Below, one piece after another: positions 41,703 to 55,171 of a stretch of 64,000 nt of DNA. Both the position numbers and the translations under genes were made by a program. The stretch comes from Sacculina carcini (taxonomy: Eukaryota; Arthropoda; Thecostraca; Sacculinidae). The stretch lies in NCBI GenBank assembly GCA_916048095.2, contig OU696573.1, positions 6,440,806 to 6,504,805 of the forward strand, read 5' to 3'. Each line of letters opens with the position of its first letter. Position 1 is the stretch's first letter. The notes under the pieces are model-generated. The model was not told the origin of the DNA. It did not search any database and saw nothing but the letters and a program-made list of their open reading frames with translations.

Positions 41703-43095
41703 ATCGTATGCAACTTGAAATGAAACCAATTAAATTTCACAGTAAAATTCAGTAGTTTACTTTGTTACCAGTAGCATTTTACGCAGTAGCATTTTGTGTA
41801 AATATTGATGACAATAAAGCTTTTCTATACAGTATAGTGTAGCATTAATTAAACTCTACGCAATTAAACCACACCATCCATGCTTGGAACTAATATGATG
41901 CATTCTTAATTATGATTGGACTTCAGTGAAATTTAATCGGTGTTTATTCCTGTGTAATCGCAAGTGCGCATAATAACTGTCAAATTGGCAATATGTCCTC
42001 TTGATCTTACACCGCCGTAACTTCGTTTAGGTACACTTTGTAAAATTAAATATATAGAGGAATATTGACCAAAATATTCGCGTTTTTCATTGCTAATTTT
42101 GCCTTTTTGATATTGTCATTTTGACTTCACACCGCCGTAACTTTTTAATACACTTTGGAAAATTAAAAATTATACCGTATTGTAGAAAACAAAATTTTCA
42201 GCACGATGGTATAATTTATTTTAATGTGGGACAAATGCAAATGTGTTACTGAGGAATAGTGGAAAAATTATTAAAATTTAGTCGCCCGGAGTTTTTGTAA
42301 AGTTTTGGATGTACTTGAGAATTTTGTCAATCTCACACGTTTTTTTATAGTTTGCGGGTATAAATTATAACCTATCATGTAGAAAACAAAATTTTCTACA
42401 CAGTGATAAAATTTGTATAGCTGTACCATTGCTGTTTTATGAGGAGTAGATAGCAGAATATTGACAAAAATATTCACGTTCTTCGGTGCAAATTTTGCCT
42501 TTTTGACTTTGTCGTTTTTACTTCACATCGCCCCAACTTCTTTTGAATACACTTTAAAAAATTAAAAATTATAAGGTGTTGTAGAGCACAAAAATTCCCA
42601 ACATGATGGTATTCTTTATTTTGATATGCGATAATTGGTTTTTGAGAAATAGAGAACAAATTATAGAAAATCGGTCGCCTGAAGTTCAAATGAAATTATG
42701 AATGTAGATTGAAATTTTGTCATTTTTTTATATTTTATATTTAATTTCTGGGTTTAAATTATAACTTCTTTTGTAGAACACAACGTTTTCTACACAGCGG
42801 TATAATTTTTATAGTTGTATCAATTCCGGCTTGTGAGGAGTAGATGACAAAATATTGACCAACATTTTCGAAATTTTAAGGGCTCATTTTGTCTTTGCCC
42901 TGCTATAACTTTTTACGAATTTCTTTTTAATTTTAAAATTTAATCTATCGTGTAGTAAAGAAAATTTAAAACGTGATGGTATAAATTGTTAGCGGATACG
43001 CTAAGTGGTGGCCGAAAAGTAGCTAGCAGAAAATGGACCAAGGAGTGTGGAACACAGAGACACACACACAGAGGATATCTTATATATAGACTAGC
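41703..43095 (+). repeat. AT-rich repeat continuing right of the piggyBac-like unit
   Basis: Resumes with ATGCAACTTGAAATG. It passes the link ATGATGCATTCTTAATTATG and three units of the 390-bp array (ACACCGCCGTAACTT near 42010 and 42130) to GGACCAAGGAG, CACACAGAGGATATC and TATATATAG. Together with 32238-33227 and 37013-37047 this is one copy broken by two insertions. Confidence 0.8.
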
Positions 43096-43684
43096 ATATA
43101 AGCCCGCCCGTCGTGCGGAACAATTAATAAAGTAAAATAAATATTAATTTCATAGAACAAAACGAATACAAATTTAAAAAGAAAAAGGTAAGCCCATAAA
43201 AATATTCACCAATAGAAAAACCTAGAGCCCGCCTAGCCTTAAAACCCGTTCTGCGGACCAAATAATAAAATGAAATTCATATTTAATTAATAAAAATATT
43301 GCAAGAAAAGGGAAAACTCCTAAAAATCCTAATCAATTGAAAAGTTCAAATTGAATTGTTTATATTTAAATTTTGACAAAATATTTTCCCTCAACCCGCC
43401 ACATATATTTTCCCTCAACCCGCCTCATATATTTTCCCTCAACCCGCTCGTCGTTCGATTTATTCTGGATCTTAAAGTCGAATCCGCTAGTTTTGTATAT
43501 GAATTCATTCTACACGGTGGAATTGAACGTTTTATTGTCTATAGTTGCTACCCGCGGGATATTTTTACCTCATAAACATGATTCATCACTTCATTTACGT
43601 TTGAAGCCCCTGATCTATACCATTGAGCCCACGCAATTATGCTACCTCATATTCAAGCATACACACACAGACAGACAGATCATT
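43096..43684 (+). repeat. Short AT-rich family copy
   Basis: CTAGCATATAAGCCCGCCCG through TTTTCCCTCAACCCGC (three near-identical 23-25 bp repeats at 43385-43445) and TTGCTACCCGCGGG to ACAGACAGACAGATC, then (TA)n. Confidence 0.8.
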
Positions 43685-44757
<1,073 letters not shown>

Positions 44758-44833
<76 letters not shown>

Positions 44834-44855
44834 TTTGTTTTATGTATATATATAT
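44758..44855. repeat. (TA)n microsatellite
   Basis: Nearly pure TA with one TTTGTTTTATG break. Confidence 0.95.
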
Positions 44856-45473
44856 AAGCAACTATCTGTCTGTCTGTGTATGTATGCTTGAATATCAGGT
44901 GACATAATTGCGCGGGTTCTTTGGTATAGATCAGGGGCTTCAAACGCAAACGAAGTGATGGCTTATTTTTATGAAATAAAAATATCCCGCGGGCAGCAAC
45001 TATAGACAATAAAACGTTCAATTTCACCGTATAGAATGAATCCATATACAAAACTAATGGATTTGACTTCAAGATCCAGAACGGACCGTGTTCCAGCTCT
45101 GAATTATACCGCACGTAGGGCGGGTTTAAATATAAGGCGGGTTGGGGGAAAATATTTTGTCAAAATAAAAATAAAAATAATTAAACCTAGAATTTTCAAT
45201 TGATGATAATTTTTTATGGGTGTGCCCTTTTTCGTTTTTAATTTGCAATCTTTTATCAATTAAATATGAATTTCATTTTATTAATTTTTCCGCTCAACGG
45301 GCGGGTTTAAATATGAGGCGGGCTGAGTGAAAATATTTTGTCAAAATAAAATTAAAAATAATGAAATTTAGACTTTTCAATTGGTTATGGTTTTTATGAG
45401 GTTAACTTATTAATTTTTTTATCTGCAATATTTTTATGAATTGTTCCTCACAACGGGTGGGTTTTAATGCTAG
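44856..45473 (-). repeat. Short AT-rich family copy, inverted
   Basis: Starts AACTATCTGTCTGTCTGTG and ends GGGTGGGTTTTAATGCTAG, the mirror of 43096-43684. Beyond CTAG it reads TATAGAAATAAAACTATATA, also found reversed at 31510-31545. Confidence 0.8.
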
Positions 45474-46455
<982 letters not shown>

Positions 46456-46464
46456 CACACACAC

Positions 46465-46530
46465 ATTACATTACATTACATTAGGACATTTATATCGCGC
46501 TTTTCACCCGTGGGTCTCAAAAGCGCTCTC
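46465..46530 (-). other. LINE 3' hairpin and (TAATG)n tail
   Basis: AGCGCTTTT pairs with AAAAGCGC across a loop containing GACCCACGGGT, then GATATAAATGTCC and TAATG repeats. Identical ends recur at 51322, 51467 and, with variation, at 51905 and 12032. Confidence 0.8.
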
Positions 46531-49500
46531 TCTCACACACACACACACACACACATACACACACACACACACACTCAAGCACAAGAGTCATACACATACA
46601 ACAATCACGAACACACACACACTCACCTACATACACACACACACACAAAACAGACAAGTACATATACGCACAAACACGCATACATACATATACGCACACA
46701 TACATATTGAATAAGATAGCACAACACAACATACAACACATTAAGACAACACAGCAAGCATACGAGATACACTCAGATTGACAAATCACAACATAATGGA
46801 CACACAAATACAAACCAGAAAACACAGCATAACAGACACACAAAGACATACACTCAAACAAATAGACAGAGAACACAACACAACAGACACACAAACACAG
46901 ATAACAGAGCTCAACACAACAACACACAGACAGCATACAATGGAGAAACATACAAACACAAGAACGGAAAACACGCGCATGAAGCACATACACATAGAAG
47001 ACAGAATTAGGAAGCAATCAGACCTTATATTCAGTACTAATATATATAATATTATTAAGACAGTAATACGACTTATTGAGAAAGAAAATTTTAGTATGTT
47101 TTTTGAAAAGAGATATAGATTTGATTGAGCGTATTGAGGCAGCCTATTGTAGATACGAGGCCCTAAGATAGAGAAACAACGATTGTAGTGAGAATGCCTA
47201 GAAGGAAAGGAAGGTTCAACTAAAAGAAAATGATCGTTGGAAGACCTAAGAGAAAGAGATGAGGTTTTATAAGAGAGGAGGTCAAACAGATACGCAGGCT
47301 TACGAAGATGAAGAGCTGAATGAATAATTAAACAAATACGATACTCAACAAGAGCCTCAATGGGAAGTAACCTAAGTTTTTGTAAAGAAGAAGAGACATG
47401 AGAACCCGAAGGAAGATTAAATATCATACGACAAGCTTTATTAATAATAGATTGAAGTTTCCTAACCTGGCGGTGGTTGAGAGATAGTAGAAGAGAACAG
47501 CAGTACTGAATTTTACTAAAGATGAATGAATTAGCTAACTTGAAAGCAGTGGAGATAGTTATATATCCACGAATGGAATAGATACGCTTTAGTTGAAAGT
47601 TACAGCACCTGATGATGTCAGAGATGTGTGAATCAAAAGAAAGAGAGCTATCGAGAATGATACCAAGACTACGTACAGAGCAGGATAGAGGTGTACTAAG
47701 TGAAGTAGTACTATTAGAAGATGGAAAGAGAATATACTTAGTCTTATCAGGATTAAGTTTGAGATGACGAGTGAACGCCCATCTATCTATATCAGATAGG
47801 ATAGTACTGACTGAAGAGTGAGAAATAGACTCAGACGAGAGAAGGATTTGAATGTCGTCAGCGAATATTTGGAAGGACACATCGTAACGACGAAGAACTT
47901 TCCCTACAGAGGTAAGATATATATTGAAGAGGAGAGGAACTAAGACAGAGCCTTGATGTACACCACAAGTTAGTTGGCAAGCATCACTACAAGAATCAGC
48001 AGAGGTAGAAACAAATTGAAGTCTATCAGAAAGATAAGAGCGAAAGAAAGAGAGAGCTGTGCCGCTAATGCCTAAATCGAACAGAGTATCAAAAAGAAGC
48101 AGATGATTAACAGTGTCAAATGCAGCAGAGAAGTCTAGTTGTATAAGTAGAACATCATTACCAGAGAGATTAGATTTGAGAATAGAATCATAGAGAAAAA
48201 TTAGAGAAGTTTCTGTAGAGTGATAGTGCCGGAAGCCAGACTGCTCAGGAAGAAACAAATTGTTAGATTCAAGATATTCAGATATCTGTATGTAGGCAGC
48301 CATTTCAAGAACTTTAGACAGCCAAGGAATTCTAGAGATTGGTCGATAGTAAGAGAGCGTGTTAGTATCTAAATCAGATTTTTTAAGTATAGGGAGAATA
48401 CTGGCAGTTTTAGATGCAAGAAATTCCCCAAGAGTGAATGAAGCATTGATGAAATTAGCTAAGAAAGGAAGAAGTAATTCAATGGAGTGAGGAATCATGG
48501 AAAGATCGATGGGATCGAGAGATGAAGAATGAATATGAAAACGTCTTAAAATAGTCCTACAATCAGAAAGGGTAACTGAAGTAAAAGAGTGAAAAACAGA
48601 GGAGGGTAAGGGCGGAGAGGATAATGGTAGAGCAGCAGGGAACAAGTAGCGAATCTTATCGATTTTAGACTGGAAGAAATTCATAAATAAAGAAGGCAAC
48701 TGATTAGAGGCAGAATCTGGGAAAACAAGACTACGGGAATTACCTAAAAGACTGTCAAAAAGCTTCCAAAGTTTCTTAGAATTGAGACAGGAAGAGATTT
48801 TAGAATTATAGTAAGATTTTCTGGCGGAATCACAGAGAAGATTATGATGCCGACGAGCAGAACAAAAAGTTTGCCAAGAAGAGTCAGTCTTGAGACGACG
48901 CCATTGACGCTCAAGACGACGAAGGGAGATTTTAGAGTTTTTAATATCAGAGTCAAACCAAGGACAGCGAGTATTAGATGAACGGAAGACTTTAACAGGA
49001 ATAAAGGTGGACTTAAGAGATTCAAGGGATGTGTTGAAATACCCTAAGAGAGAAGCAGGCGGTATATGAACGAAACATTCAGTAGCAAAGCACAAATGCA
49101 TATTGATATAAAGAGAATCTAAGTCAGCATTTCGATAATCCGAGAAACTGATAGTTTTAGGAGATTTGCAAGTGATAGGCAGGCGGGCAGAAAATTCAAT
49201 TAATGAATGATCAGATATGGAGGAATCAATAGGAAAAACAGTGATATCTTTAATCAGAACAGAAGAATCAGTAAAAGAAAGGAGGAGATCAAGTGTGTGA
49301 CCGTGAACATGAGTAGGGCAGCAGATATGATTACAAAGACCAAATGAGTCAATTAATTGTAAAAATGTAGAAGAACAAGACTTGAGATGGGGCACATTGA
49401 CCCAAGGGTTGAAGTCACCACAAATTACTATTCTAGAAGAAAAAATTGGAAGAAGTGCGTCAACAAGAGAAGAAAACTCATCAAGAAAAGTCGAGGATGA

Positions 49501-50002
49501 AAAAGAATTAAGACGATAAATGATGACAATACATACAGGAAGAGTAGTTTTACCTATAACCTTACAACATAAATGTTCAAATGACTTAAAAGTGATATCT
49601 ACACTACATAGATAGGCATTAATAAAGTTCGAATTGAATACAAAGGAAACACCACCACCAGAGCACTTAGTCGAATTAGAGACGTTCAAAGGGCGTCAAT
49701 AATGAAAAGCTGAGTAGCCAGCAGGAAGAGAGCGGTCAAAGGAGGATGTTTCAGCAACAGAGAGCCACGATTCAATAAACAGAAAAATATCATACTTCGG
49801 AAGAATGGACGTAAAAAGTGAAATTTTAGACCTAATAGACCTGAAATTCAAGAAAGCACATTTCAATAGACCAAATTCATTGTTAGACTTAGAACAAGAA
49901 GTAATAGAAGACGAATCAGAGATAGAAGAAAGACACTTATCAGCGGATGATGAGCTGGTTGGAGGAAGCAGTACTGAAGAATCAGCGTCCAATTCAGAGT
50001 TA

Positions 50003-50019
50003 GATTGTTGAACACAATC
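50003..50019 (-). other. Hairpin downstream of the slippery site
   Basis: GATTGT, loop GTTCA, ACAATC: a 6-bp stem about 24 nt after the heptamer. A more elaborate pseudoknot cannot be judged by eye. Confidence 0.4.
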
Positions 50020-50039
50020 AGTCAGGCCGGTGGTCCCAT

Positions 50040-51269
50040 CTAGTTTCCCGAATTGAGATCCTCGACGGTCTCAGTCCGGTTGATCACACGGGTCCTCGAT
50101 GATAGAAAGCAGGGGCAGGCTGAGTCAAACGCTGCATGGCAGACGTTGTCACGACCCGCATGTACACAGTTGATGCACTTGCGGGCATTCTTCCTCGAGC
50201 ACGACTTGGTGGTCTGTTTTCCAGCACACCACCCACAAGTGGCCTCTTGGGCTCGACATTTATTGTCCATGTGACCATGACGCTGGCATTTGACACACCG
50301 AGTGACCCAAAAGCGGTCATACACCAGGCACCTTTGGTCACCCAAATATACAAATCCGGAGTTGATGACAATGTCACGGATGAAAGGAGACACAGCCACG
50401 ACAACAGTTTTTGTGTGCTCCGACGATTTTTTGGAGAACAGCACTTTGATGTCCGAGGCACGCTTGATGGCGGCTTTGACTTCGCTGTTCTTCATGGTCA
50501 AAAACTCGACGATGTTCTTGTCGGCAATATCAGAGCTGACAGATGTAATTGTCAACTTCGGCAGAATTTTTCCAGGACAAGACGTCTTGAGGTGGTCAAT
50601 ATCTTTCATAGCCTTCAGGGCGTGGCCAACAGTCTTGCTGTCAGGAAGTTCGACCTTTACAGCGCCTTTTTTGGTGGTGGACACTCTCAGCACCGGTACA
50701 GTTTTGAGAGCCTCAGAAACCCGCTTGGAATCGACAGGGGATTCGTCAGGAGACTTGACGATGATCTCCCTGCAGATCGCTTGCGCATAGGAACGCGGAG
50801 GATGCATTGCCGACGACGTTGGTGTTGGCAGGAGAGCTGGTGGTGTGGGTAGCAGCGGAGAGGTCAATTTCGGCTTGAACACGAGCTGAAGCTGGAGCTT
50901 CATCTCATTCACCGTCTTTGTCAGTTCCTGCAGTGATTGAGCACTGTCAGATGGCTTGTACAATGAGGCTTCACTGGCTTTCTCAGATGTAGTTTGGACA
51001 AGAGGGTCCAGCCAGGCATGCATTTCCGGTGTATTGGTGTCACGGGCCAGAATACGGCTCTCACAGGTGTAGGCCGATCTGGTCGTAAAGAAATTGATCA
51101 CCACGTATTTGGGCAATCGCGAACATAGAACAGGCACGTATTTGCTGCATTTGGAGCAACACAGCGTGCAATCGGAAACCGCCATTTTGCACATTCCACA
51201 GCAGGTACCGGCGGGAGGAGGGGAAGCACGAGATGGCTGGAGCCCGTCAGGTTTCTTTACCGCGACCAT
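50040..51269 (-). CDS. LINE ORF1: RNA-binding protein with zinc fingers, intact
   Basis: 409 codons from the ATG at 51269; the frame also runs further up into (CA)n, so this ATG is chosen as the first plausible one. Near the N-terminus a cysteine-rich finger (CCGMCKMAVSDCTLCCSKC) resembles a degenerate PHD. A Ser/Pro-rich linker with a heptad-like stretch follows, then an RRM-like region (PVLRVSTTKKGAVKVELPD). Three nucleic-acid-binding knuckles end it (CVKCQRHGHMDNKC, CGWCAGKQTTKSC, CINCVHAGRDNVCH). It would coat LINE RNA. It ends AAC TAG at 50040, immediately after GGGAAAC. Confidence 0.85.
   Translation of the reverse strand: MVAVKKPDGLQPSRASPPPAGTCCGMCKMAVSDCTLCCSKCSKYVPVLCSRLPKYVVINFFTTRSAYTCESRILARDTNTPEMHAWLDPLVQTTSEKASEASLYKPSDSAQSLQELTKTVNEMKLQLQLVFKPKLTSPLLPTPPALLPTPTSSAMHPPRSYAQAICREIIVKSPDESPVDSKRVSEALKTVPVLRVSTTKKGAVKVELPDSKTVGHALKAMKDIDHLKTSCPGKILPKLTITSVSSDIADKNIVEFLTMKNSEVKAAIKRASDIKVLFSKKSSEHTKTVVVAVSPFIRDIVINSGFVYLGDQRCLVYDRFWVTRCVKCQRHGHMDNKCRAQEATCGWCAGKQTTKSCSRKNARKCINCVHAGRDNVCHAAFDSACPCFLSSRTRVINRTETVEDLNSGN
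50043..50049 (-). promoter_or_regulatory. Candidate -1 ribosomal frameshift site GGGAAAC
   Basis: In the ORF1 frame it reads G GGA AAC TAG, the X XXY YYZ form used at retroviral gag-pro junctions. A -1 slip gives GGG AAA CTA GAT, the ORF2 frame, which stays open. That ORF2 lacks an ATG supports the reading. Not tested. Confidence 0.65.
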
Positions 51270-51295
51270 TGAGGATGCGATACAAATCACCAAGC

Positions 51296-51466
51296 ACACA
51301 CACACACACACACACACACACATTACATTACATTACATTAAGACATTTATATCGCGCTTTTCACCCATGGGTCTCAAAAGCGCTCACATACATACATACA
51401 CGCACATTCTCAAGCACAAGAGTCATACACATACACAATCACGAACACACACACTCACATACACAC
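51296..51466 (-). mobile_element. (CA)n plus 5'-truncated LINE 3' end
   Basis: (TAATG)n tail at 51322-51340, hairpin GCGCTTTTCACCCATGGG and CA-rich 3'UTR with CAAGCACAAGAGTCATAC, as in the full LINE, then cut. Confidence 0.75.
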
Positions 51467-51745
<279 letters not shown>

Positions 51746-51746
<1 letters not shown>

Positions 51747-51904
51747 GTTGTATATCTGTATATATTGTACTGAAAAGCCTCAAATGTATATTTTTGATGG
51801 ATGTGCAATAAATGAAAGTTACTTCACTTTACTTTACACGCACATACACACACATACACACACATACACACACGCAAACACACACACGCACACGCACACG
51901 CAGA
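51746..51904. other. Spacer with ACTTTACTTTAC and CA-rich text
   Basis: AATAAATGAAAGTTACTTCA may be another LINE or SINE tail. Not resolved. Confidence 0.4.
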
Positions 51905-52090
51905 CATTACATTACATTAAGATATTTATATGGCGCCCTACACCTAGAGGGTATCTAAGGCGCTGCACACACACTCAAGCAAATGACACACACATTCACA
52001 TTCACAATCACACACACACACACACACACACGCACACACACACACGCACGCACGCACACACACACACACGCACGCACGCACACACACACA

Positions 52091-52122
<32 letters not shown>

Positions 52123-52190
52123 CACATACACATACACATACACATACACATGAACACACACACATACACATACACATACGTCTGTGATTT
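51905..52190 (-). mobile_element. 5'-truncated LINE 3' end, second subfamily
   Basis: (TAATG)n, GATATTTATATGGCGCCCTA and CACCTAGAGGGTATCTAAGG, as at 12032, then CA/CGCA-rich 3'UTR. Confidence 0.75.
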
Positions 52191-52650
52191 GTCGTGAGCG
52201 AGTGCGGTTGTGTTTGAGCTTATCCTGTCTGATTTAGTGACGCGTGTTTTAGTGTTTGGTGTGTACACATTGCTGCGAACGGTTGTCCGTTTGTCAAACT
52301 TTGTGTGTGAGCGTGGGTGTGTGATGGCGTGTGTGCGTGGGTTTGTGTGTGTGAGTGTGTGTGTCTGTGTGCGTGCGTGAGATAGAGGAAGTGAGTGAAC
52401 CAGTGAGTGAGCTGTGAACAGTCTTCATTGATTGCCTCAAACGTCAATTAGGGTGTTCTCGGGGATCAGGGTGAGGTGAGTGCTGTCCTGTCTCAGTAGA
52501 AACAATGTCAGGGAAAGGCCCAAAACTGAGAGAGAAGAAGGGTGAGACCTATTAGTCGAGCGTTGAGAAAAATACGTCGAAAATCGATGAGCTGCGAGAA
52601 CAATTCCACCAAAAGTAAGATAGTAAGCTAGTAAGCTAGTCGCCAGTCGG
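52191..52650. other. Unassigned sequence, GT-rich then mixed
   Basis: Contains repeated GTGTG and GAGTGAGTG strings and AGTAAGCTAGTAAGCTAGTC. No domain recognised; possibly the upstream part of the adjoining LINE fragment. Confidence 0.4.
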
Positions 52651-53480
52651 ATGACAGCCGCCATAGCTCAAAAACTTCGGCTGGTGCAGCTCGGTATTGG
52701 AACGCCCCTCGGCTGCGAGGAAGCAGTGCATGCGGTCCGGCAATTTACTGAACTGTCAACGAGAGCTACTGACGTCATCTGCAGGCTCGCTTTGAAAAAC
52801 GCATTCAATAGTGTACATCGACGAGCAGTGTTTGATGCTGTTAGCCAATGCTTCCCTGCAGCTCTTCCCATCCTTCGACAAGCCTACTCCCAGCCATCTC
52901 CGTTTTTCCTCGGTACTATGCGACTGTGGTCTTACAGAGGAGTGCAACGAGCTGACCCCATGGGTTCTTTCTTGTTCGCCTTAGCGGTAGACCCGATCGC
53001 CCAATCGATGCCATCGCCGATGAATGTGTGGTTCTTGGATGATGCCACATCGCAGGTACTATTGACGTAGTCACTAGCGACATTCATCGGGCCACCATAG
53101 CTCTTGAGAGTATCGGTCTGAAGGTGAATATCAGCAAGAGCGAAGTGACACCTGAACACAGTTGGAGGTCTTCACTCAGGGATCAACACCATCGCTGAAC
53201 AACTTTCATAAGCAACAGATTCCTTCTTCAGATTTGCCCGGTACACCTCATTTGATAAGCTAACACTGTTGGGGGCACCCATTGGCAAGCAAACCATTTG
53301 TCCAGCGCTCGACAATATCAGCCACATCACCCAGCTGATGACTGAGCCATGCGGCATTATTTTTTCCTTTCGAAGTACTCCACGGTGCCCCGGGCCACAT
53401 ATCTGATGAGATCCGCCCCCGTGCATCGCGTTTCTTCCCGACTGAGTCATATTGACGATGTCATGCTGGCAGCTCTCTCC
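52651..53480 (+). pseudogene. RT-core fragment of the restriction-like-endonuclease LINE type
   Basis: LALKNAFNSVHRRAVFDAV corresponds to motif A, but the catalytic Asp is Ala. GVQRADPMGSFLFALAVDPI corresponds to motif B, with QG changed to RA. VWFLDDATSQ (53030-53045) is motif C and keeps the two Asp. After a stop at 53070, LLGAPIGKQT (about 53265-53295) aligns with ELQLLGAPV in the ORF at 33407. This is exactly the part missing from that copy. Multiple stops; inactive. Confidence 0.75.
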
Positions 53481-53486
53481 GATTGT

Positions 53487-55168
53487 TTCCTATTGATTCC
53501 TCCATATCTGATCATTCATTAATTGAATTTTCTGCCCGCATGCCTATCACTTGCAAATCTCCTAAAACTATTAGTTTCTCGGATTATCGAAATGCTGACT
53601 TAGATTCTCTTTATATCAATATGCATTTGTGCTTTGCTACTGAATGTTTCGTTCATATACCGCCTGCTTCTCTCTTAGGGTATTTCAACACATCCCTTGA
53701 ATCTCTTAAGTCCACCTTTATTCCTGTTAAAGTCTTCCGTTCATCTAATACTCGCTGTCCTTGGTTTGACTCTGATATTAAAAACTCTAAAATCTCCCTT
53801 CGTCGTCTTGAGCGTCAATGGCGTCGTCTCAAGACTGACTCTTCTTGGCAAACTTTTTGTTCTGCTCGTCGGCATCATAATCTTCTCTGTGATTCCGCCA
53901 GAAAATCTTACTATAATTCTAAAATCTCTTCCTGTCTCAATTCTAAGAAACTTTGGAAGCTTTTTGACAGTCTTTTAGGTAATTCCCGTAGTCTTGTTTT
54001 CCCAGATTCTGCCTCTAATCAGTTGCCTTCTTTATTTATGAATTTCTTCCAGTCTAAAATCGATAAGATTCGCTGCTTGTTCCCTGCTGCTCTACCATTA
54101 TCCTCTCCGCCCTTATCCTCCTCTGTTTTTCACTCTTTTACTTCAGTTACCCTTTCTGATTGTAGGACTATTTTAAGACGTTTTCATATTCATTCTTCAT
54201 CTCTCGATCCCATCGATCTTTCCAGGATTCCTCACTCCATTGAATTACTTCTTCCTTTCTTAGCTAATTTCATCAATGCTTCTTTCACTCTTGGGGAATT
54301 TCTTGCATCTAAAACTGCCAGTATTCTCCCTATACTTAAAAAATCTGATTTAGATACTAACACGCTCTCTTACTATCGACCAATCTCTAAAATTCCTTGG
54401 CTGTCTAAAGTTCTTGAAATGGCTGCCTACATACAGATATCTGAATATCTTGAATCTAACAATTTGTTTCTTCCTGAGCAGTCTGGCTTCCGGCACTTTC
54501 ACTCTACAGAAACTTCTCTAATTTTTCTCTATGATTCTATTCTCAAATCTAATCTCTCTGGTAATGATGTTCTACTTATACAACTAGACTTCTCTGCTGC
54601 ATTTGACACTGTTAATCATCTGCTTCTTTTTGATACTCTGTTCGATTTAGGCATTAGCGGCACAGCTCTCTCTTTCTTTCGCTCTTATCTTTCTGATAGA
54701 CTTCAATTTGTTTCTACCTCTGCTGATTCTTGTAGTGATGCTTGCCAACTAACTTGTGGTGTACCTCAAGGCTCTGTCTTAGGTCCTCTCCTCTCCAATA
54801 TGTATCTTACCTCTGTAGGGAAAGTTCTTCGTCGTCACGATGTGTCCTTCCAAATATTCGCTGACGACATTCAAATCCTTCTCTCGTCTGAGTCTATTTC
54901 TCACTCTTCAGTCAGTACTATCCTATCTGATATAGATAGATGGGCGTTCACTCGTCATCTCAAACTTAATCCTGATAAGACTAAGTATATTCTCTTTCCA
55001 TCTTCTAATAGTACTACTTCACTTAGTACACCTCTATCCTGCTCTGTACGTAGTCTTGGTATCATTCTCGATAGCTCTCTTTCTTTTGATTCACACATCT
55101 CTGACATCATCAGGTGCTGTAACTTTCAACTAAAGCGTATCTATTCCATTCGTGGATATATAACTATC
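53487..55168 (+). pseudogene. Internal ORF2 fragment, inverted copy of 47545-49235
   Basis: Reads from the end of the endonuclease (SSISDHSLIEFSARM) through motif A (LIQLDFSAAFDTVNH), GVPQGSVLGPLLSN and FADDIQIL to SIRGYITIS. It is almost identical to the LINE at 46.5-51.3 kb but keeps the canonical motif B. It has neither the 5' nor the 3' LINE end, so it did not arise by ordinary target-primed insertion. The frame runs on without a stop into the next LINE fragment. Confidence 0.88.
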
Positions 55169-55171
55169 TCC

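Larger units (their letters stand above)
46786..50070 (-). pseudogene. LINE ORF2: endonuclease and reverse transcriptase, one premature stop
   Basis: The frame is open from 50070, 21 nt before the putative slippery site, to 46786, broken only by TGA at 49696-49698. The endonuclease has LLKCAFLNFRSIRSK, SRIVICGDFNPWV and SSISDHSLIEF. The RT has SYYRPISRIPWLS, LIQLDFSAAFDTVNH (motif A Asp), GVHQGSVLVPLLF (47945-47964, where the family has GVPQGSVLGP) and FADDIQIL (47848-47866). There is no ATG in the first 300 or more codons, so expression seems to depend on ORF1. The last about 100 codons run into low-complexity 3' sequence. The motif B changes and the stop suggest it is inactive. Confidence 0.85.
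46465..51295 (-). mobile_element. CR1-like LINE, nearly complete, two ORFs
   Basis: From the right: a very short leader, ORF1 (51269-50040), ORF2 in the -1 frame (50070-46786), TG-rich 3'UTR, then a hairpin with GCGCTTTTGAGACC and GGTGAAAAGCGC, GATATAAATGTCC and a (TAATG)4 tail at 46465-46484. Flanked on both sides by (CA)n. A near-identical internal stretch is repeated in inverse orientation at 53487-55168. Confidence 0.88.

Noticed and set aside
50136-50852. 238-codon plus-strand ORF
   Set aside because: Antisense shadow of LINE ORF1, which has the zinc knuckles.
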